Shown: positions 1 to 13,606, counted from the stretch's first letter. The stretch: 64,000 bases of DNA from Amoebidium appalachense (GCA_963693365.1 CAVNZM010000010.1:558001-622000), one strand, 5' to 3'. Made by a program: numbers and translations. The notes: generated from the sequence alone by a model not told the origin.

Positions 1-487
1 AGACGGGAAGGAGAAGGCACAAAAAGAGGGGTGGGAGAGGGGCGGGGGGGTGGGGGGAGGGGGGGGGGGGGGGGGGGGGGGGATCCTCCGGCAGATATAC
101 TATAGAATGGGAGCTTCAAGCTTCCACGTCCTTAAGCATTCAAATATTTCTAATTTATAACTTTCTTGTTACAACGTATGTTAGGCACTTGCACTACATC
201 GTTTACATGGCCTATGCAATATGGTAGTGTTGGTCTCTCGCAGGTAAAGACAATTACTTCAACACAAAGAGCCAAAGAAAAATTCAAGAAAAAATCCAAC
301 ACTTATATTTTAAAAAACTCCCCCACAATACGCTAGCTAGCTTGGAGAAAGAGGACAAAGGGGGGGGGGGGGGGGGGGGGGGGGGGTTATTGACAACGAC
401 AACCAAGAGGTCGAAAGATGAAAAGGGTTAAGGAAACATAGACCTACGCCTATTGACCAGTAGTACGCATCAGTCGACCATGTCTAG
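1..487. other. Non-coding left edge with two G-runs
   Basis: No convincing coding sequence. Long G homopolymers sit at about 52-82 and 361-386, separated by AT-rich unique sequence. On the minus strand this is the 3' flank of the bHLH gene. I see no clear polyadenylation signal. Confidence 0.6.
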
Positions 488-1642
488 TTAAAAGCCACCC
501 CAACCCTCCGCTTTCATTTGCTGCAACCTCTGCTGCTTGGCTAGCACCTGGGTTTTCAGATCGTTTCTCACCCCCTCGAGGTGTGTGTGCGTGGCTCTCA
601 GGTGCTTAATCTGCCTTGCTGCGACTTCCAGAACATACGCCTGCGAAACAGATGACCCCTTGGGTGTGAAATGCCCTTCAGGCAGCACAGCTATCAACTC
701 TTTCAGCCCATCCTTCAACTCGGCGCGCCTTCGCTGTTCAATCTCCCTGTGTGCAAGAAGCTTGTTTCCCGTGCGCGAGAAAGGCGATGGGGACTCGACA
801 GCAGGGGGCGTCTGTGTATAGAAACGTGAAATGTTGCCAAAAGATTTGTCCGCATTAGACCCGTCTTTCTCGCTATCCTCCCCGCTCTCGTCCCATTCGC
901 TGGGTGATATTCCGCGCGACACCCCTCCATCCGTCCGCGGGCTTGATTGTTGACTTAAACCCCCCCTTCCACCCCTTCCTTTCCGAGAGCTTACACTCTT
1001 CGGGTGTATAAACCCTGCGCCACTACCGTTTGCGTTTTCCGTTTCCATACCGGAATCCCCACCGGGTGGAATGGCAATTTCAAGTGGAAACGCTGATTTT
1101 TCCCCATTGCCCGTGTACTGTGGGTCTGATAGTGTTGGGGTTACCTTGTCGACCCGAACAGACACGGCAGGCTCATCTCCCGTACTGGACTCTTCTCCCT
1201 TCCCCGTTTGTTCTTGTGACTCTTGCTTTTGCTTGCTGTCGCCAGAACGCAACTGTTTTACCATAGTTTCCAAACCAGTGTCATTCCCCGCTTGTGTAAA
1301 AGTTGCTTGGGATAGGGCCAAAAGGGCAGCCGCCGTTTCCTCCTCCGTTCTCAACTGTGCCTCCTCTGGATGATGTTGTAACCACTGCCCCTTTAACTCA
1401 AGCCCTTGATATGCCGGAATCCGTGCAAACGAATCATATGTTCTCACTAGCCTTTTGCTATTTGCAGCAGACTCAATGGGGTATTGCCTAATTGTGAACC
1501 CCTCGTATACAAAAAAGATGTCTGTGTTTTCATTCTCCGTTTCGTTTTTCTGTGTTTTTGCACGTTTACGCTCTCTTAGTCGTACCGTTGTGTCCGAGTC
1601 TTCGGCAATGGGGGGCCGCCCATCACCACTAAACGCAGCCAT
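488..1642 (-). CDS. bHLH-leucine zipper transcription factor
   Basis: A single uninterrupted 384-residue frame. The C-terminal region carries a bHLH domain. The basic region begins at about residue 298 (HREIEQRRRAEL) with His298, Glu302 and Arg306, the H-E-R 5-9-13 pattern of E-box (CACGTG-type) binders such as the USF/MITF/MLX group. Helix 1 runs to the AVLPEG stretch, and helix 2 contains SQAYVLEVAARQIKHLR. Leucines at about 348, 355 and 362 continue helix 2 as a short zipper, so it probably binds DNA as a nuclear homo- or heterodimer. The first 290 residues are low-complexity and acidic/Ser/Gln-rich, with a basic cluster near residues 22-32 (RLRERKRAKTQK) that could be a nuclear localisation signal. 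No introns are seen, unlike the other confident genes. The family assignment is firm; the target genes and exact subfamily are unknown. Confidence 0.85.
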   Translation of the reverse strand: MAAFSGDGRPPIAEDSDTTVRLRERKRAKTQKNETENENTDIFFVYEGFTIRQYPIESAANSKRLVRTYDSFARIPAYQGLELKGQWLQHHPEEAQLRTEEETAAALLALSQATFTQAGNDTGLETMVKQLRSGDSKQKQESQEQTGKGEESSTGDEPAVSVRVDKVTPTLSDPQYTGNGEKSAFPLEIAIPPGGDSGMETENANGSGAGFIHPKSVSSRKGRGGRGGLSQQSSPRTDGGVSRGISPSEWDESGEDSEKDGSNADKSFGNISRFYTQTPPAVESPSPFSRTGNKLLAHREIEQRRRAELKDGLKELIAVLPEGHFTPKGSSVSQAYVLEVAARQIKHLRATHTHLEGVRNDLKTQVLAKQQRLQQMKAEGWGGF

Positions 1643-3870
1643 TCTAATTTCAAACGAGCACAGCAGAAAGGGTTACACTAAAAAGGCCGCATAAGGGGAG
1701 CTGTGGATTGCAGTGATTGAGTGGGAAGAGTGGAGTATAACCGTTATAAGCACACTATGTGTGTGAGGAATGTCCTGTTTGCGGTTAGCACATGTAACGT
1801 CAGATGCTAGAGGGTGCCCACAAGCCACTCAAGACCTGTAACAAAAACGTAAAACACCGCATAACTGAATTAAAAAAATGTGTACCGCTTATAACCATCA
1901 CTACCCCCCTTTCGTAAAACACACAAAATGTTTATAGAAACATCTCAAAAATCACAGAAAAACTAACTGTACAGAAAGCTGAGCTTGAAGCCCAAGGAAC
2001 ACCAAGGTAACTTGGATTTGCGTAAAATTTGCGCAACCTCATTGCCACAGAGATCGACATCGATCACGTGTTATGTGCACGTGGATGGTTCGCGTTCTCA
2101 ACAGCTCTCAGCGGTTAGCGTGCACCTCAGCCTGACGAACACGTGAACACTTCATATATACATACAGCTATATGTTATCTATAATTTCTACAACAAAGTT
2201 AGATGTTATAATTATAACTGTAGGACAGAGAAGACTAAAACATATTATAAATAAAGGTTCTACAAACGTATTTTTTTTAAACTCAGAAGCGGGTTTGGTC
2301 AACGGTACTGGTGACGTATGGCAGTGGGATTTAATATTGCCTATACATGAGTGTGCCACAGAGCTCTGCTATGTACATGTAGTGCGGGCCAGTTGGTGAG
2401 GGAAAGCCTTGGACACGGATCCGAAGAGAGGAGGGGGGGGGGGGGGGGGGGGGGGATGGTATGGGTTAACACCGGGAGGGATTGAATAGGGGAAGGTGGG
2501 GAACCGGGGGAGGGGGGGGGGGGGGGGGGGGGGGATATGTCTGCAAACAGATGCTATTTGGGACGACATTTAAATTGATGCACGTGTAGTAGGGATAGAC
2601 TTTGATTTATTTCCTGGGTTTTCAAATGTACATATAATAATAATGTCTGCGCGTGTGGTATCAGAAATGTAAAAGTCCCGTAACTTTTGAAGCGCATGTA
2701 ACGTATTACAAGCTCGATGTGGAATGCTTCGCTAAACATAGGCGTAAATATTCAGAAGTGGCTTTGGTTATAGTAGCCTCTTAGAAGAGGCAGTTGCCAA
2801 CCTAAAGAAAGTGTTATTGGGACAAAATTTTAAAGGGTGGCAAAATTTTGGTCAAAGAAATACACATGTACACAAAAAAAAAAGATTGTAAGAACAGAAC
2901 CATTTTTAGCTCACACTGTGACAGTCGAACTCTTTTGTGTTTGGGCACAATTGTGTTTACGGTGCCTTATATACAACAAGTACATAGAAACATAAGCATC
3001 CAAACAACTGCAATGCATTTACACACGCCATTCACAATTCGATACATAGTCACACCATTATAAAAATAGCTCACCAAATTATAACGATAAAATAAAGCGG
3101 GCTTGCCACCAGTCTCCTTCTGAATCATGCAGAACACTCGAGCGTTTCCTGTTGAAATCAAAGTTGCCGATATGAGCTGTGTGGGTGTGTGTGTGTAAGC
3201 AGATCACGGTGTGTGTGTGTGTGTGTGTAGGTGTGCGTGGGTGTGCCTGTGTGTGTGTGTGTGAGCGCGCGCGCGCGTGTGTGTGTGTGCCTGTGTGCCT
3301 GTGTGTGTGTGCGCGTGTGTGTGCCTGTGTGTGTGGCTGTTTGGGGGGGGGGGGGGGGGGGGGGGGGGATCAAGCGGCGGCGTGTTTAGGTGGGTGTGGT
3401 GTGGCCGAGTGAACAACATGCAACTAATTAGATACAACTGTTACAGCAGTTACGGCAATGAATGCATGCCTGTGTATGTGTGTGTGCCTGTGAGTGCTCG
3501 TGCATGTGTGTGTGTGCGCGCGCGAGCACGAATGTCACAATGCACGCAATGCGCGAGCGCGCGCGCGCGCGCACGTGTGTGTGCATGTGCACGCGCCGTG
3601 TGCGTGTGTGTGTGGATGTGTGTGTGTGTGTGTGTGGGTGGGTGGTGAGTGTACATGTGAGCGTGCGGGTGGGTGGTGGGTGGGTAGGTGGGTGTGCATG
3701 TGCATGTGTGCGTGTGTGTGTGTGTGTGGAGGGGAAAGGAGTATGAGGAGGAGGTGGGAGGGAGGGGGGGTGGGGGGGGGGGGGGTGGGGGGGGGGAGGT
3801 TTAGTATGTAACGAGAGTGCATGCCACGGTTTATTGAATATGAGCTTTGTGTCTGCATTTTTCGAAGGAA

Positions 3871-3905
<35 letters not shown>

Positions 3906-4293
3906 GGTTTCTGTGAATGTGTGTGCGGGAGTTGAAATATAAACAAATTGTCCCCGCATCTGTGCTCACAAGTGACGGTTAACCTTTGTGTGTGTGTGTG
4001 TGCATGCATGATTGGGTGTATGCATGTGCGGTAATCTGAAGGTGCATGCATGCCTGATTGGATGAAGACATGACATGAATGGTTACGTGTTGCCTGCATG
4101 TGCGTGTGTGTGTGAGGCTAGTGTGCCCGATTGCATGTGTGTGTGCTGGATGCTGGATGTGTAAGCATCTATGGCGCCCCCTTTCTCTCCCTCCCTCCCC
4201 CCTCCCCCCCCCTCCCCAATAAAAACAAAAGAAAAAAAGGACCGGTCCCTATACCCCCACGTAAATGTTTGAGCCCCTCCTCCTTCAAAATGC

Positions 4294-4378
<85 letters not shown>

Positions 4379-4760
4379 ACCACAAATCCACAGGCTCAGT
4401 ATCCCAAAACAACCGCCACCTCCCACTCACCAGAGTTCTGAGTGTTTGATTGCAAAGACGAATGGATCTGGGGGAGGTCGGGAAGAAAGTGTGAAAGGAA
4501 GGGTTGGGGGGAGAGGGGGAGGGGGGGGGGGGGGGGGGGGTTTGAATGCGTCATAAAGTTCGAAGTACACAAGAACAACGGACAACATGATGCAGAATGC
4601 AAACCATACAGGGGGCGGGCAAAGCAAACCATGGAAATTTTTTCAAAAAAGAAGGCGGGTCATGAGCAAGCCTAGAAAATGGAGTGCATTCAGGGCAGAA
4701 TCGAATGGGGGGTTTTCTTTCCTTTCCTTTTCCTTTTTTTCTTTCTTTTTTCTTTATTTT

Positions 4761-4803
<43 letters not shown>

Positions 4804-4988
4804 AAAAGATCTATTCAAAAGCCAACGAGTTGGGGGGGAGGGGGGGGGAGGGAGGGGGGGGGGGGGGGAGGGTAGGAGGGGTAGGAGGACAGAGAGAAAA
4901 GACAGGGAGGGGAAAGGGGGGGGGGGGGGGGGGGGGGGGCAAAAACACATACCTACTTGCCTGCTGCCTGCTGTCATAAGGGACCCCG
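1643..4988. repeat. Intergenic repeats: G-runs, (GT)n, (CA)n
   Basis: Unique AT-rich sequence to about 2400, then G-runs near 2431-2455 and 2511-2534. Mixed (GT)n/(GC)n blocks lie at 3179-3340 and 3480-3730, and G-runs near 3344-3368, 3770-3800 and 3873-3904. A near-pure (CA)n lies at about 4289-4377. A T-run followed by a long G-run is at 4750-4801, with more G-runs to 4939. No gene was recognised. Confidence 0.8.
4538..4625 (+). repeat. Dispersed repeat, copy 1 (abuts a G-run)
   Basis: Shares an approximately 80-nt core (beginning TTTGAATGCGTCA, then CGAAGTACACAAGAACAA and TGCAGAATGCAA) with copies at 49663-49800 and 53770-53908 and, partly, 41216-41282. As in two of the other copies, the left end touches a long G-run. 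Its right part diverges after the core. Confidence 0.6.
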
Positions 4989-6747
4989 TCATGTTGCACC
5001 GATAGGAAGGGTTGGGATGGACAGAAGTGCCTCTTTGACCTCGGGATAGTGCCTCCATTTGGATGCAAGGAATAAGAACATTTGTGCGGGTTGTGGCTGC
5101 CGAAACCTTTCGTCTTTGAGTAGCGCAAGCAGATTCTTCCCAAGTCGCTCCATGGAGGGACTGGGCTTGTTCTCGGGAAGAAAATACAAGACAACCGTGC
5201 GAGCAAGGTCAGAAGGAATGGAACACGATGAAAACCATTGCAAGGGGGTGTCTTGCTCGCGAAGTGTCAGTTCCGCATGTTGGCCCATGCCAAAAGCACA
5301 CGGCGGCATTGCAAAGTCGTGCCAGAAGAACCTACGCAGATATGAGGAGAAAACAATTGGGGTTTTTTCGAGCGGAGCAACCTTGCGTAGCAAGGAAAGT
5401 GCTCTACCCCCGTCGTTCATTTTTGCTGCTTCTACAAGGGCATTGATCTCTGCGATCGCTTGCAGTGTGGCCCACTGTGAGGTGTCTTTTTCGTTTGATA
5501 AGTAATATGCCAGCAAGTCTCTGATGACACAACGGCACACATGCTTAAGGCTGCTGTATCCGTGTGCCCAAAACAAAGCGCCAACCTCCCAATGTGTCGA
5601 AAATCGGCATTAGCCAAACAATATCTCGTCCGTGAAAAACGTTGGCTAACTGTGCGCAATGCCTCAAGCCCGCAGACACCAGCAACCAACGTTGTCATTG
5701 GTTCTCTCATATGTTCCAGGTTTTACGCACCTGACGGAAGCAGGAACGTGCCAAACATCCTACGTGCCCCTGCCTGCAAAGGTTCTTCCGCTACGATAAT
5801 GTCTGCAATGGTGTTGACGGTAGGGTCACCTATTTTACGCAACAACTTAACAAAAGCAGTGACACGCAAGTTCCAATCGGTACCAGCACGCTGCGCTTGC
5901 GTTGAAAGAAGAGAACGTGCAACAAACACAGCTGCTTGAGTCTCACTGTAAACGAAATTCTGAAAGCTGGCGGCAACGATGGGCGGAATGGAAGGAATGC
6001 ACGTGGTCAAGCAAGGCCAAGAAGTGATGTCGTCCCGGTGCAGCCTGTTCATGACGATTTGTTAGTTCTCCCTAGTAATTCTGATCTTTTCGACGTAGAA
6101 CCGTATGTTATATGTATGGTTTGTCTCACCGTTCTTATCCCAGAATTCGATTATCGCAGGAAGCCGTATGCGCTGACCCAGAAGGGTTGGATACTCGACG
6201 ATGGGGAATGTGACGTCTTGTTGGTTGCCCTGGCGGTTATAAGAATTGAGGATGACGATGAAAAGGGCGCGTCCGCTGTAGCCGAGTCCCAGTAGCGCTC
6301 AACTTCGTCGCTGGAAACTTCAGAAAACACAGACAGAAGACTTGTTAGCCGTATTCATTAGCACAGTGCGAGGCAACGCTCAGCGGGGAGAACTGGAAAC
6401 GCCGTAGAAGGAAACGAACAACCTCACGGTGTCCGAAAGAGGCAGCAACACAGAGATAGGCAGGGTGCAGGGAGGAATTAGGTTCGTCTTGGGGTCGTTC
6501 CTCGCCGTATACTCTGGTGAGAAGGGAAAGAGTTCGTTGTTCGTTCAAGCAGGGGTGTGCGTTCCAGTAGGCTTAGAGGATCGGCAGAGACTCTTTTACG
6601 CCAGACTTCAGAGGCAACTGCTGTGAAACGCTTGCATGTAAGAGCAAGGCGGAGCAGGATAGTGTCATCGCTTCTGCTTGCTAGCGTGAACATGTATGGG
6701 AGAGTTTCGTCTGGAAGCCATAAAAAGATGGGGCTGTGGGCGTCCAT
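4989..6747 (-). pseudogene. Broken F-box/ankyrin-like gene, copy A
   Basis: Aligns from end to end with the best copy at 18344-20123. It starts with the same MD...FLWLPDETL F-box start (ATG at 6747), has the ankyrin-like stretch (CVAASFGHREVVRFLLRR) and ends with the same IPTLPIGAT terminus at 4989. It is disabled. The frame changes between about 6540 and 6480 and again between about 6345 and 6052. At about 5724 a codon that is CAA (Gln) in the intact copy is TAA. A further frameshift lies near 5560. Several conserved blocks (ARRMFGTFLLPSGA, HIGRLALCFGHTDTAA, RLGKNLLALLKDERFRQPQ) survive in different frames. It has no introns. The alternative, that sequencing errors account for all breaks, is unlikely given a substitution stop plus at least three shifts. 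Confidence 0.8.
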
Positions 6748-7384
6748 TTTGAGGCGTATTCCCTATCACTCTCCCACGCGCCATGCTAACAACATGCAAT
6801 AGTAAGATCTTACTAAGAAGGTGCCAGTTTTTTTGGTAGAAGCTATAATGTTGAACAGAGTGCTGTACACTTGAACTAAAAAGTAGACGGTGTAATAGGG
6901 TTTCCTAGGATATTTGAACGTACGAAATCACCATAGCGCAGTGTCGAACACTTCGAACAACTTGACTGAAGTTGCGTTTCGTTATTTTGTTTTTGCACCT
7001 CTCCGTTTGTGTAAGGTCTTACCCAATCATCGCTAGGCGCGGGAAAAAATGGCCAATCATAGATCGCTTGGCATGCATGCCAGGAGCTACTACTAGAGAG
7101 AAGGGGGGGGTATGATTGGAGGGGGGGGTGTTCAGCTAACCTTATATGGATAAAGCAAAGTTACAAGGATTCAAGCCATTGGTTGGGCAAGACCCCTTTT
7201 GCCGAATATGGATAACAGATCATACACTGCTGTAGGCGGCGGTCAGGAATTGGCGCGCTCTTTACTGGTCACAACCAGTCCGGGAAGGCCATGAGCAGCA
7301 TTGCCGAGCACACTGGAATACGGGAATGTTTGCGGTAACGTAGTCGCACTAGGGGGGCAGGGGGCCAGGCCCCAAGTGTTTAAA
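6748..7384. other. Intergenic, upstream of the transposase-like gene
   Basis: Mostly unique AT-rich sequence with short G-runs at about 7104-7130. Two CCAATCAT words occur near 7024 and 7051. No TATA box, terminal inverted repeat or target duplication belonging to the downstream transposase-like gene was recognised by eye. Confidence 0.5.
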
Positions 7385-8779
7385 ATGAAGCCAGGCTGCC
7401 CTAAGGGCACAACACAGCGCCCTGGGCATAAAACAGGCGGAGCTAGGGAGGGAGCTGGGCGCAAAAAAAAAAGATGCTGCATTTGTTCAGCCTTTAGCGA
7501 ACTTTGCAGGTTTTGGGACGGCAAACAAAGCTGTTTTGCAGGAACTAAACGTAAACGTACAACCCGAACAGCCCCCTCTATCTAAGGCCGCCGACATAAG
7601 GGCCCGTGTAGTTGAGGCAGGTAGCGTCCATTCGTTACCAAGAGAAATGGATCGGGCCCCTGCTCCACACCCACCAGACATACAGGTGCAACCCGACGAG
7701 GAACCTTTGCTAAATGCAGCAGCAGATGCGTACCGGGTAGACGAGGATGAAGGGGAGGAAGAGGGAGAAGATAATACGGACGGGGATGACGGTGGAGAGG
7801 AGTTTTCTGACGCGGCGGGCGAAACAATCAAGTCGCACCTGCACACAGTGAAAGAGAGTCTCAAAGATGAGAAGACGCCTGTGGGGTGGCATCTTCCACC
7901 TCCCATTATAGGCTTTAAATTTGGGGGCGATCCAGCGCCTTTCTACAAACCCAGATGTTTTGCCTGGCTTCCGGAAAGGTTGTCTCCCGGTTTCATGGTG
8001 CCGTGCCCCTTCGATGATCACTACGTGGACCCCCACAACCACCCCAACCCACACCGTACTTCTCGCAATGGGTTCATGAGCAACCCCGTAGGACGGCGTG
8101 TTATCGACTTTGACAGCTGCTACTACATTATCACGGCCCGGTACTTTTGTGACACATGCAAAAAAAACTTTGCCGGCACAAACCCCCAGACAATTAAACG
8201 CCTTCCACTCTTCATGCGTGATCAGTTTCCGGCCTACCTTAGCCACCGCAGTGGGCTCGACCTAAAGGTGGTAACATTGTTGCGTGCACTGGCAGACAAA
8301 GGTGTGGGCCCAAACGCCTTTGCCACCCTCCTCTCGGAGCTCCACAAGCAGCGATACGACGAGCAGCGGCTCCTGTATTACTCGAGGGCGCTGCATTGGA
8401 CCAAGTATGAACTCAAAAAGCGTAACGATTTCCGCCCCCACGACCAGCGCCTGACAGAACTTCCCCCAGAGGAGCAGGCGGCTAAGTTCTCGGCGTTTGG
8501 TGACAAAAATGGTTACGCTGGACATGTGCCTTCAGGCAAGTGTGCACTGCATTTTGGGTGTGTAAATGGTCCCCATTGTTTTGTATGCACGTGCTTGGGC
8601 ATTTTTTGGGTTGGCTTGGTAGGGTTTTGTTTTATTATTTTTTATTTTTTTTTTTAGGGGGGGGGGGGGACTTGGAAATGGGTTTTGGAAGTGTGGTCAA
8701 TAAGTTTCTATTATGGTGGTGGTGGATGTGTGGTGGTGGATGTGCGCCTGTGAGTGTGCGTGTACTTGTGGGTCCGTGT

Positions 8780-8810
<31 letters not shown>

Positions 8811-8895
8811 GGGGGAGGGGGGGGAGGGGGACATGGTGATGGATTAGGTGGTGGTGGTGGCAATCAGTCATGGTGGTGGTGGTGGTGGTGGTGGT

Positions 8896-8931
<36 letters not shown>

Positions 8932-9080
8932 GGGCAGAGGGATCATCAGAGGGGTGAAAGCATAACGGTCCATGTACCAGTGAGTGTGCTTGGGAAATCG
9001 TGGAGAACTGTTATGCCTGAAATTAGATGGTGGGTGTGCGCATGTGTGTCTGTGTGTGTTGGGGGAAAGGAGGTGGAGAG

Positions 9081-9127
<47 letters not shown>

Positions 9128-9321
9128 GGGGGGGGGGGGGCACATGGTGGTAGACTGGATCTTGGTGGCGGTACTTAATGGTTATTATAGTAGTGGCAGG
9201 AGGGTGTGGGGGGAAGGGCAAACGGACGTGCAGGGGACAAACTGCAGATGGGGCACAAAGGGGAAAGAAGGTGAAAGTTGGTGCAATGACTTGGAGGGTT
9301 TGCGCGCGCCGGGAGGCGGGG

Positions 9322-9355
<34 letters not shown>

Positions 9356-10048
9356 AACGGCCGGAGATGGGTGTGTAGCGTTTTTGAGATGGGAAAAGCC
9401 ATACAGACTTACGAAAATACAGAGAGGTGAGATGAACACGAGGGACTAGAGGGAATGGGGGGGATGGTCCTGATGGGAGGGTGGTGGAGTTCTAACAGTA
9501 CTTGGGGTTCAGGCAAATACCTGAGTGCCGTGTATACTGAGTTCAGCGACCGCACGGCAAAGTACCAGAGCCTGGACACGCAGCTCAAGCCCGTAAACAA
9601 CGTGCTCAAGGCCGACCACACCTTCCAAATTGGGAAGCTCACCGGCATCAATGGGGAGCCTCTGTACCGAGGCCTATGGACTTGTGTAAACGAGCTTGGC
9701 GGTGTGTGGTCCCTCCTCTTCTCCCCCCTCCCCCCACTCTCCCCCAGGCCCCCTTCCCCCCTCCCCCCCCCCCCCACACACGCCCACCCCCCCCCCCCCC
9801 CACACACACACACACACACGCCCCCCCTCCCCCCCCTCCCCCCCCCTCCCCCTCTAGGGCCTTTAAATCTCTTAGGCTCCACATTTAATGAGGTGGCACA
9901 CTGTGAGTAGAGGTTTGTAGTATGTGGGTTTTGGGGACAATTCTTGCCCTGTCGAGCAAAAACTAGGAAGCTCCAGATATGTGTGTATGTGTTTTTGCTG
10001 GGTAGAGATTGGGGTGGGCTGGGGTGGAGCTTTCTTTTGGCGGGGAAT

Positions 10049-10109
<61 letters not shown>

Positions 10110-12797
10110 AGCTTCTGCCAAGCAGAATGGGAGTAGGGGCCAGTGATTGCAAGGGATGCAGGGGGGGGGGGGGGGGGGGGGAGGAGACACCACCGTCGGG
10201 GTTGAAGGTAGAGAGGGCAAGAGGCCCGGGGTGGGGTGGGGGGGGGGGGGGGGGGGACAGTAGGTGCCATATGGAGGGCTGTCCCATGGTTTGGGGGGAG
10301 GGGGAGTGGGGAAGGATCGTGGGCACATGGGTTTGGGGGGAAGGCAGAGAGGGGGAAAGGATTGTGATCACAAGGGTTTAGGGGGAGGAAGGGGGAAGGA
10401 TTGTAGGTACATGGGTTTAGGGGGAGGGGGGGGGGAAGATTTTGGGGGAAAGGGAGGCCTGGGGAAAGTATGTGGGCACATGGGTTTGGGGGGAAGGAGG
10501 GGGAAGGGTTTTGGGGGAGAGGGAGGGGAAAGTATGTGGGCACATGGGTTTGGGGGGAGGGAGGGGGAAAGGATTGTGTGGGCACTGAAGTCTCGTGAAG
10601 GGCCATGTGGTAAGGGAAGCTAGAACATGCATGGCTGCTCGGAGATGCCCTCTCACACAGTGCGGCACCCCAGAGATCCGGGCGCAGGTATTTACACGGG
10701 ACTGCAGCCACCAGGAGATTGAGCCCGTGATCCAGCGCATCTCTGCCACCACGGCGGCGCTCAACAGCAAGGGCCCGGCCTTCTTCTACACAGATCGGTG
10801 CTGCCAAGACCGGGCGTTTGTTGAGCGCATGTTTCCAACCCTAGCCCGGCCAAAATGCCCCGTCCGTCTGAACGAGGCTGCGCTGGTAAGCGTGACGGAC
10901 GGTCTGCCTGGGCTGGAGCTGCCGGCCAACTACCCTAAGCCGGTGTACACCGACTGCCAGGGGGCGGTGGTGGCTACAGCGGCCATTCGTGCCGACCTGG
11001 AGGGGCAGCAGCACCGCGTGGTGGGGCTGGACTGCGAGTGGGTCTATCGGGTGGGCCAGGCGCGGTCCAAGGTTTGCACGCTGCAGATTGCCACCGCACG
11101 GGCCGTGTACATCTTCCACTTGGCACGCATGGGCCCCAACCACAGCCCGCCCGCGCGGCTGGTGGACGAGCTGATTGCGCTGCTTAGGGACCCCAGCATC
11201 ATCAAGGTGGGCAAGCAGATCGGCACGGACTCGGCCCACCTCAACAAGGACTACGGCACCCCTGTGGCCAGCTATCTGGAGCTGGGCCGGTTCTGCTATG
11301 CCCGTGCAGCTATCACCTCTGCGGCCCGGGGCTTGGCCGACATCACTGCCCAGGTCATAGGCAAGAAGCTGCCCAAGCCGGCACTTGTTCGATGCTCCAA
11401 CTGGCACGAGCCGCTATCAGAGGTGCAGGCCACCTACGCTGCCCTTGATGCATATGCGTCCCTGCAGGTCTACTCGGCCGTGGTCGATAGGCCAAACCTG
11501 TCAGGTGTGTATCCCACCTGCTTTTTGCCCCAGTGCTTATGTGCTTATGCCAGATATAGAAAGATTGTGGGCCCCCCAGAGGGAGAGGGGAGGGGGAGGG
11601 GGGAGGGGGGGGGGGGGGGGGGGGGGGGGTGGCTGACCACATGGGCCAGTGTTCCAGTTGTGTTATGCTGGGTGTCGGGTGGCTATCAAAGGAGGGGGTG
11701 ATTGGTGGTGGTGGTGGTGGTGGTGGGGGGGGGGGGGGGGGGGGGGGGGGGCTATAGCACTGTTAACACGTGCAAGTGCCACACAAGCTGGGCACTGGGA
11801 GAGGGGGGGGGGGAGGGAGAAGGGGGGGGGGGGGGGGGGGGGGAAGGGGGTTGCTAAGGAATATGCATTTGATTTTTGTGGAGCGAAGAGAAAAACGTTG
11901 GTGCTGTGGCTTTTTGGCTGAGTTTTTTGCTTCCCTCTATGACATGCAGCGCGGCTTCATGCAAAGGCACTCGGTGAAGGGGTTGAGATTGTGCCCCGGC
12001 GGGGCCCACATGCTGCAGCAGCCACCGGGGTGGTGCTGGCTGTGCAGCCGCAGCCGGAGCGCTGGGGGGGCATGAAGGTGGGCAAGAAGCATGCAGTGGT
12101 GCGGGTGGATCAGGTGCTGTCGCCGGCCATGCAGGTGCCCTTTGGCCCCGACAAGGGCAAGACCCTGGGAGAGCTGGGCCCGCCGCCCTTTGAGCTGATG
12201 GTGCACCTGCAGTGGCTACGGCCCATTCAGCCCCCACCGGACCCAGGTGCCGAGGTGCCGGTGGTCCCTGACCCAGCCCCTCCCCCTGCCAGTCCTCCCC
12301 CTGCCGAGCAGCAGCAACCCCTTGCCGGCCCACAGGCACCCCCCCAGGACCCCCAGGCAGCCCCGGGGGGCCTTGAGGCAGCCCCAGGGGGACCCGAGGC
12401 AGCTCCCAGAGAGGGCATGTTGGGCCAGGCACCGCCTGGGGAGGTGGTGTGGCAGACTGTGCTGAATGACGCCTTCCACTCCATTGCAAACACGGCGGAC
12501 GGCACGTACAAGTCACACCCCCGCAGGGCTGAGTACGCACGCGCACTCAGCGAGGCAATATTTGTGTGGAATGAAGAGGATTACGGACATGTGAAGGTGC
12601 CCCCCCTCCCCCCCCCCCCCAAAATAAAAAATAAAAAATAAAAATAAAAAAAACGGCAACAACAACATGCGTGACTGACGCGCACACACACATACACTCG
12701 TTAGCACACACTCACCATTCCACCCACAACCATGCACACCTTCGACAAAACTTCTGAGGGAAGAGAGAGAGCCTGAGCCTCAGAGAGAGGGGGGGGA

Positions 12798-12832
<35 letters not shown>

Positions 12833-13426
12833 GGGGGGGGGGAGGGGGGGAGGAGAGTGGGGGTTATTCATATGCCTAGAGAGAAATAATGTAGGGTTGT
12901 GGGGGGAAATAGCCACATGCATTTTTTACTTGTGTTGGGGGAGAAGATGGGGGGGGTGGAGGGGAGGGGTCCTACAATAACGGCAGGTATCAAAGTCTAC
13001 CAAACCCAAATTGCAGTGTGCGTAGTAAATTAATATTGGCATCCTGCCTCACAGGGGGTGCTGGAGCAGAAGGGCATCGACATTGAAACCGAGCTCAAGG
13101 GCGGCGACCTGAGCTACTTCATGGAGCGCATCCGGCGGGTTATTCCCGACCCATACACGCTGGTCTCGCGGCTGGTGGAGTTCAAAAACACCTACAAGGA
13201 TGTGCCGCCCGGACCGGATGGCAAGCCTCTGTTCAAGAAGGATGGCTTTGAAAGACTCGAGGCAACATCCCCCCCCCCCCCCCTCCCCCTGCAGGCGCCC
13301 AACAACTCCACCACCACAGAAAAGATTCTTCGCTTATTTGTCATCCTTGGTTCATCTGCACACACACGCACACCCTAGCCTCCCCCCCCCCCCCCCCCCC
13401 CCCCCCCAAACATACACACACACACA

Positions 13427-13478
<52 letters not shown>

Positions 13479-13557
13479 CCCGCACGGCCCTTGCTGCCTA
13501 GCCAGTTGTTTTTTGCCTTTCCCTGCTCGTTTTTTTCCTTAGCAACCCCATCCCCCC

Positions 13558-13606
<49 letters not shown>

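Noticed and set aside
55-82. Terminal G-run as a telomere
   Set aside because: Pure G without a telomeric repeat unit, and similar runs occur throughout the window.
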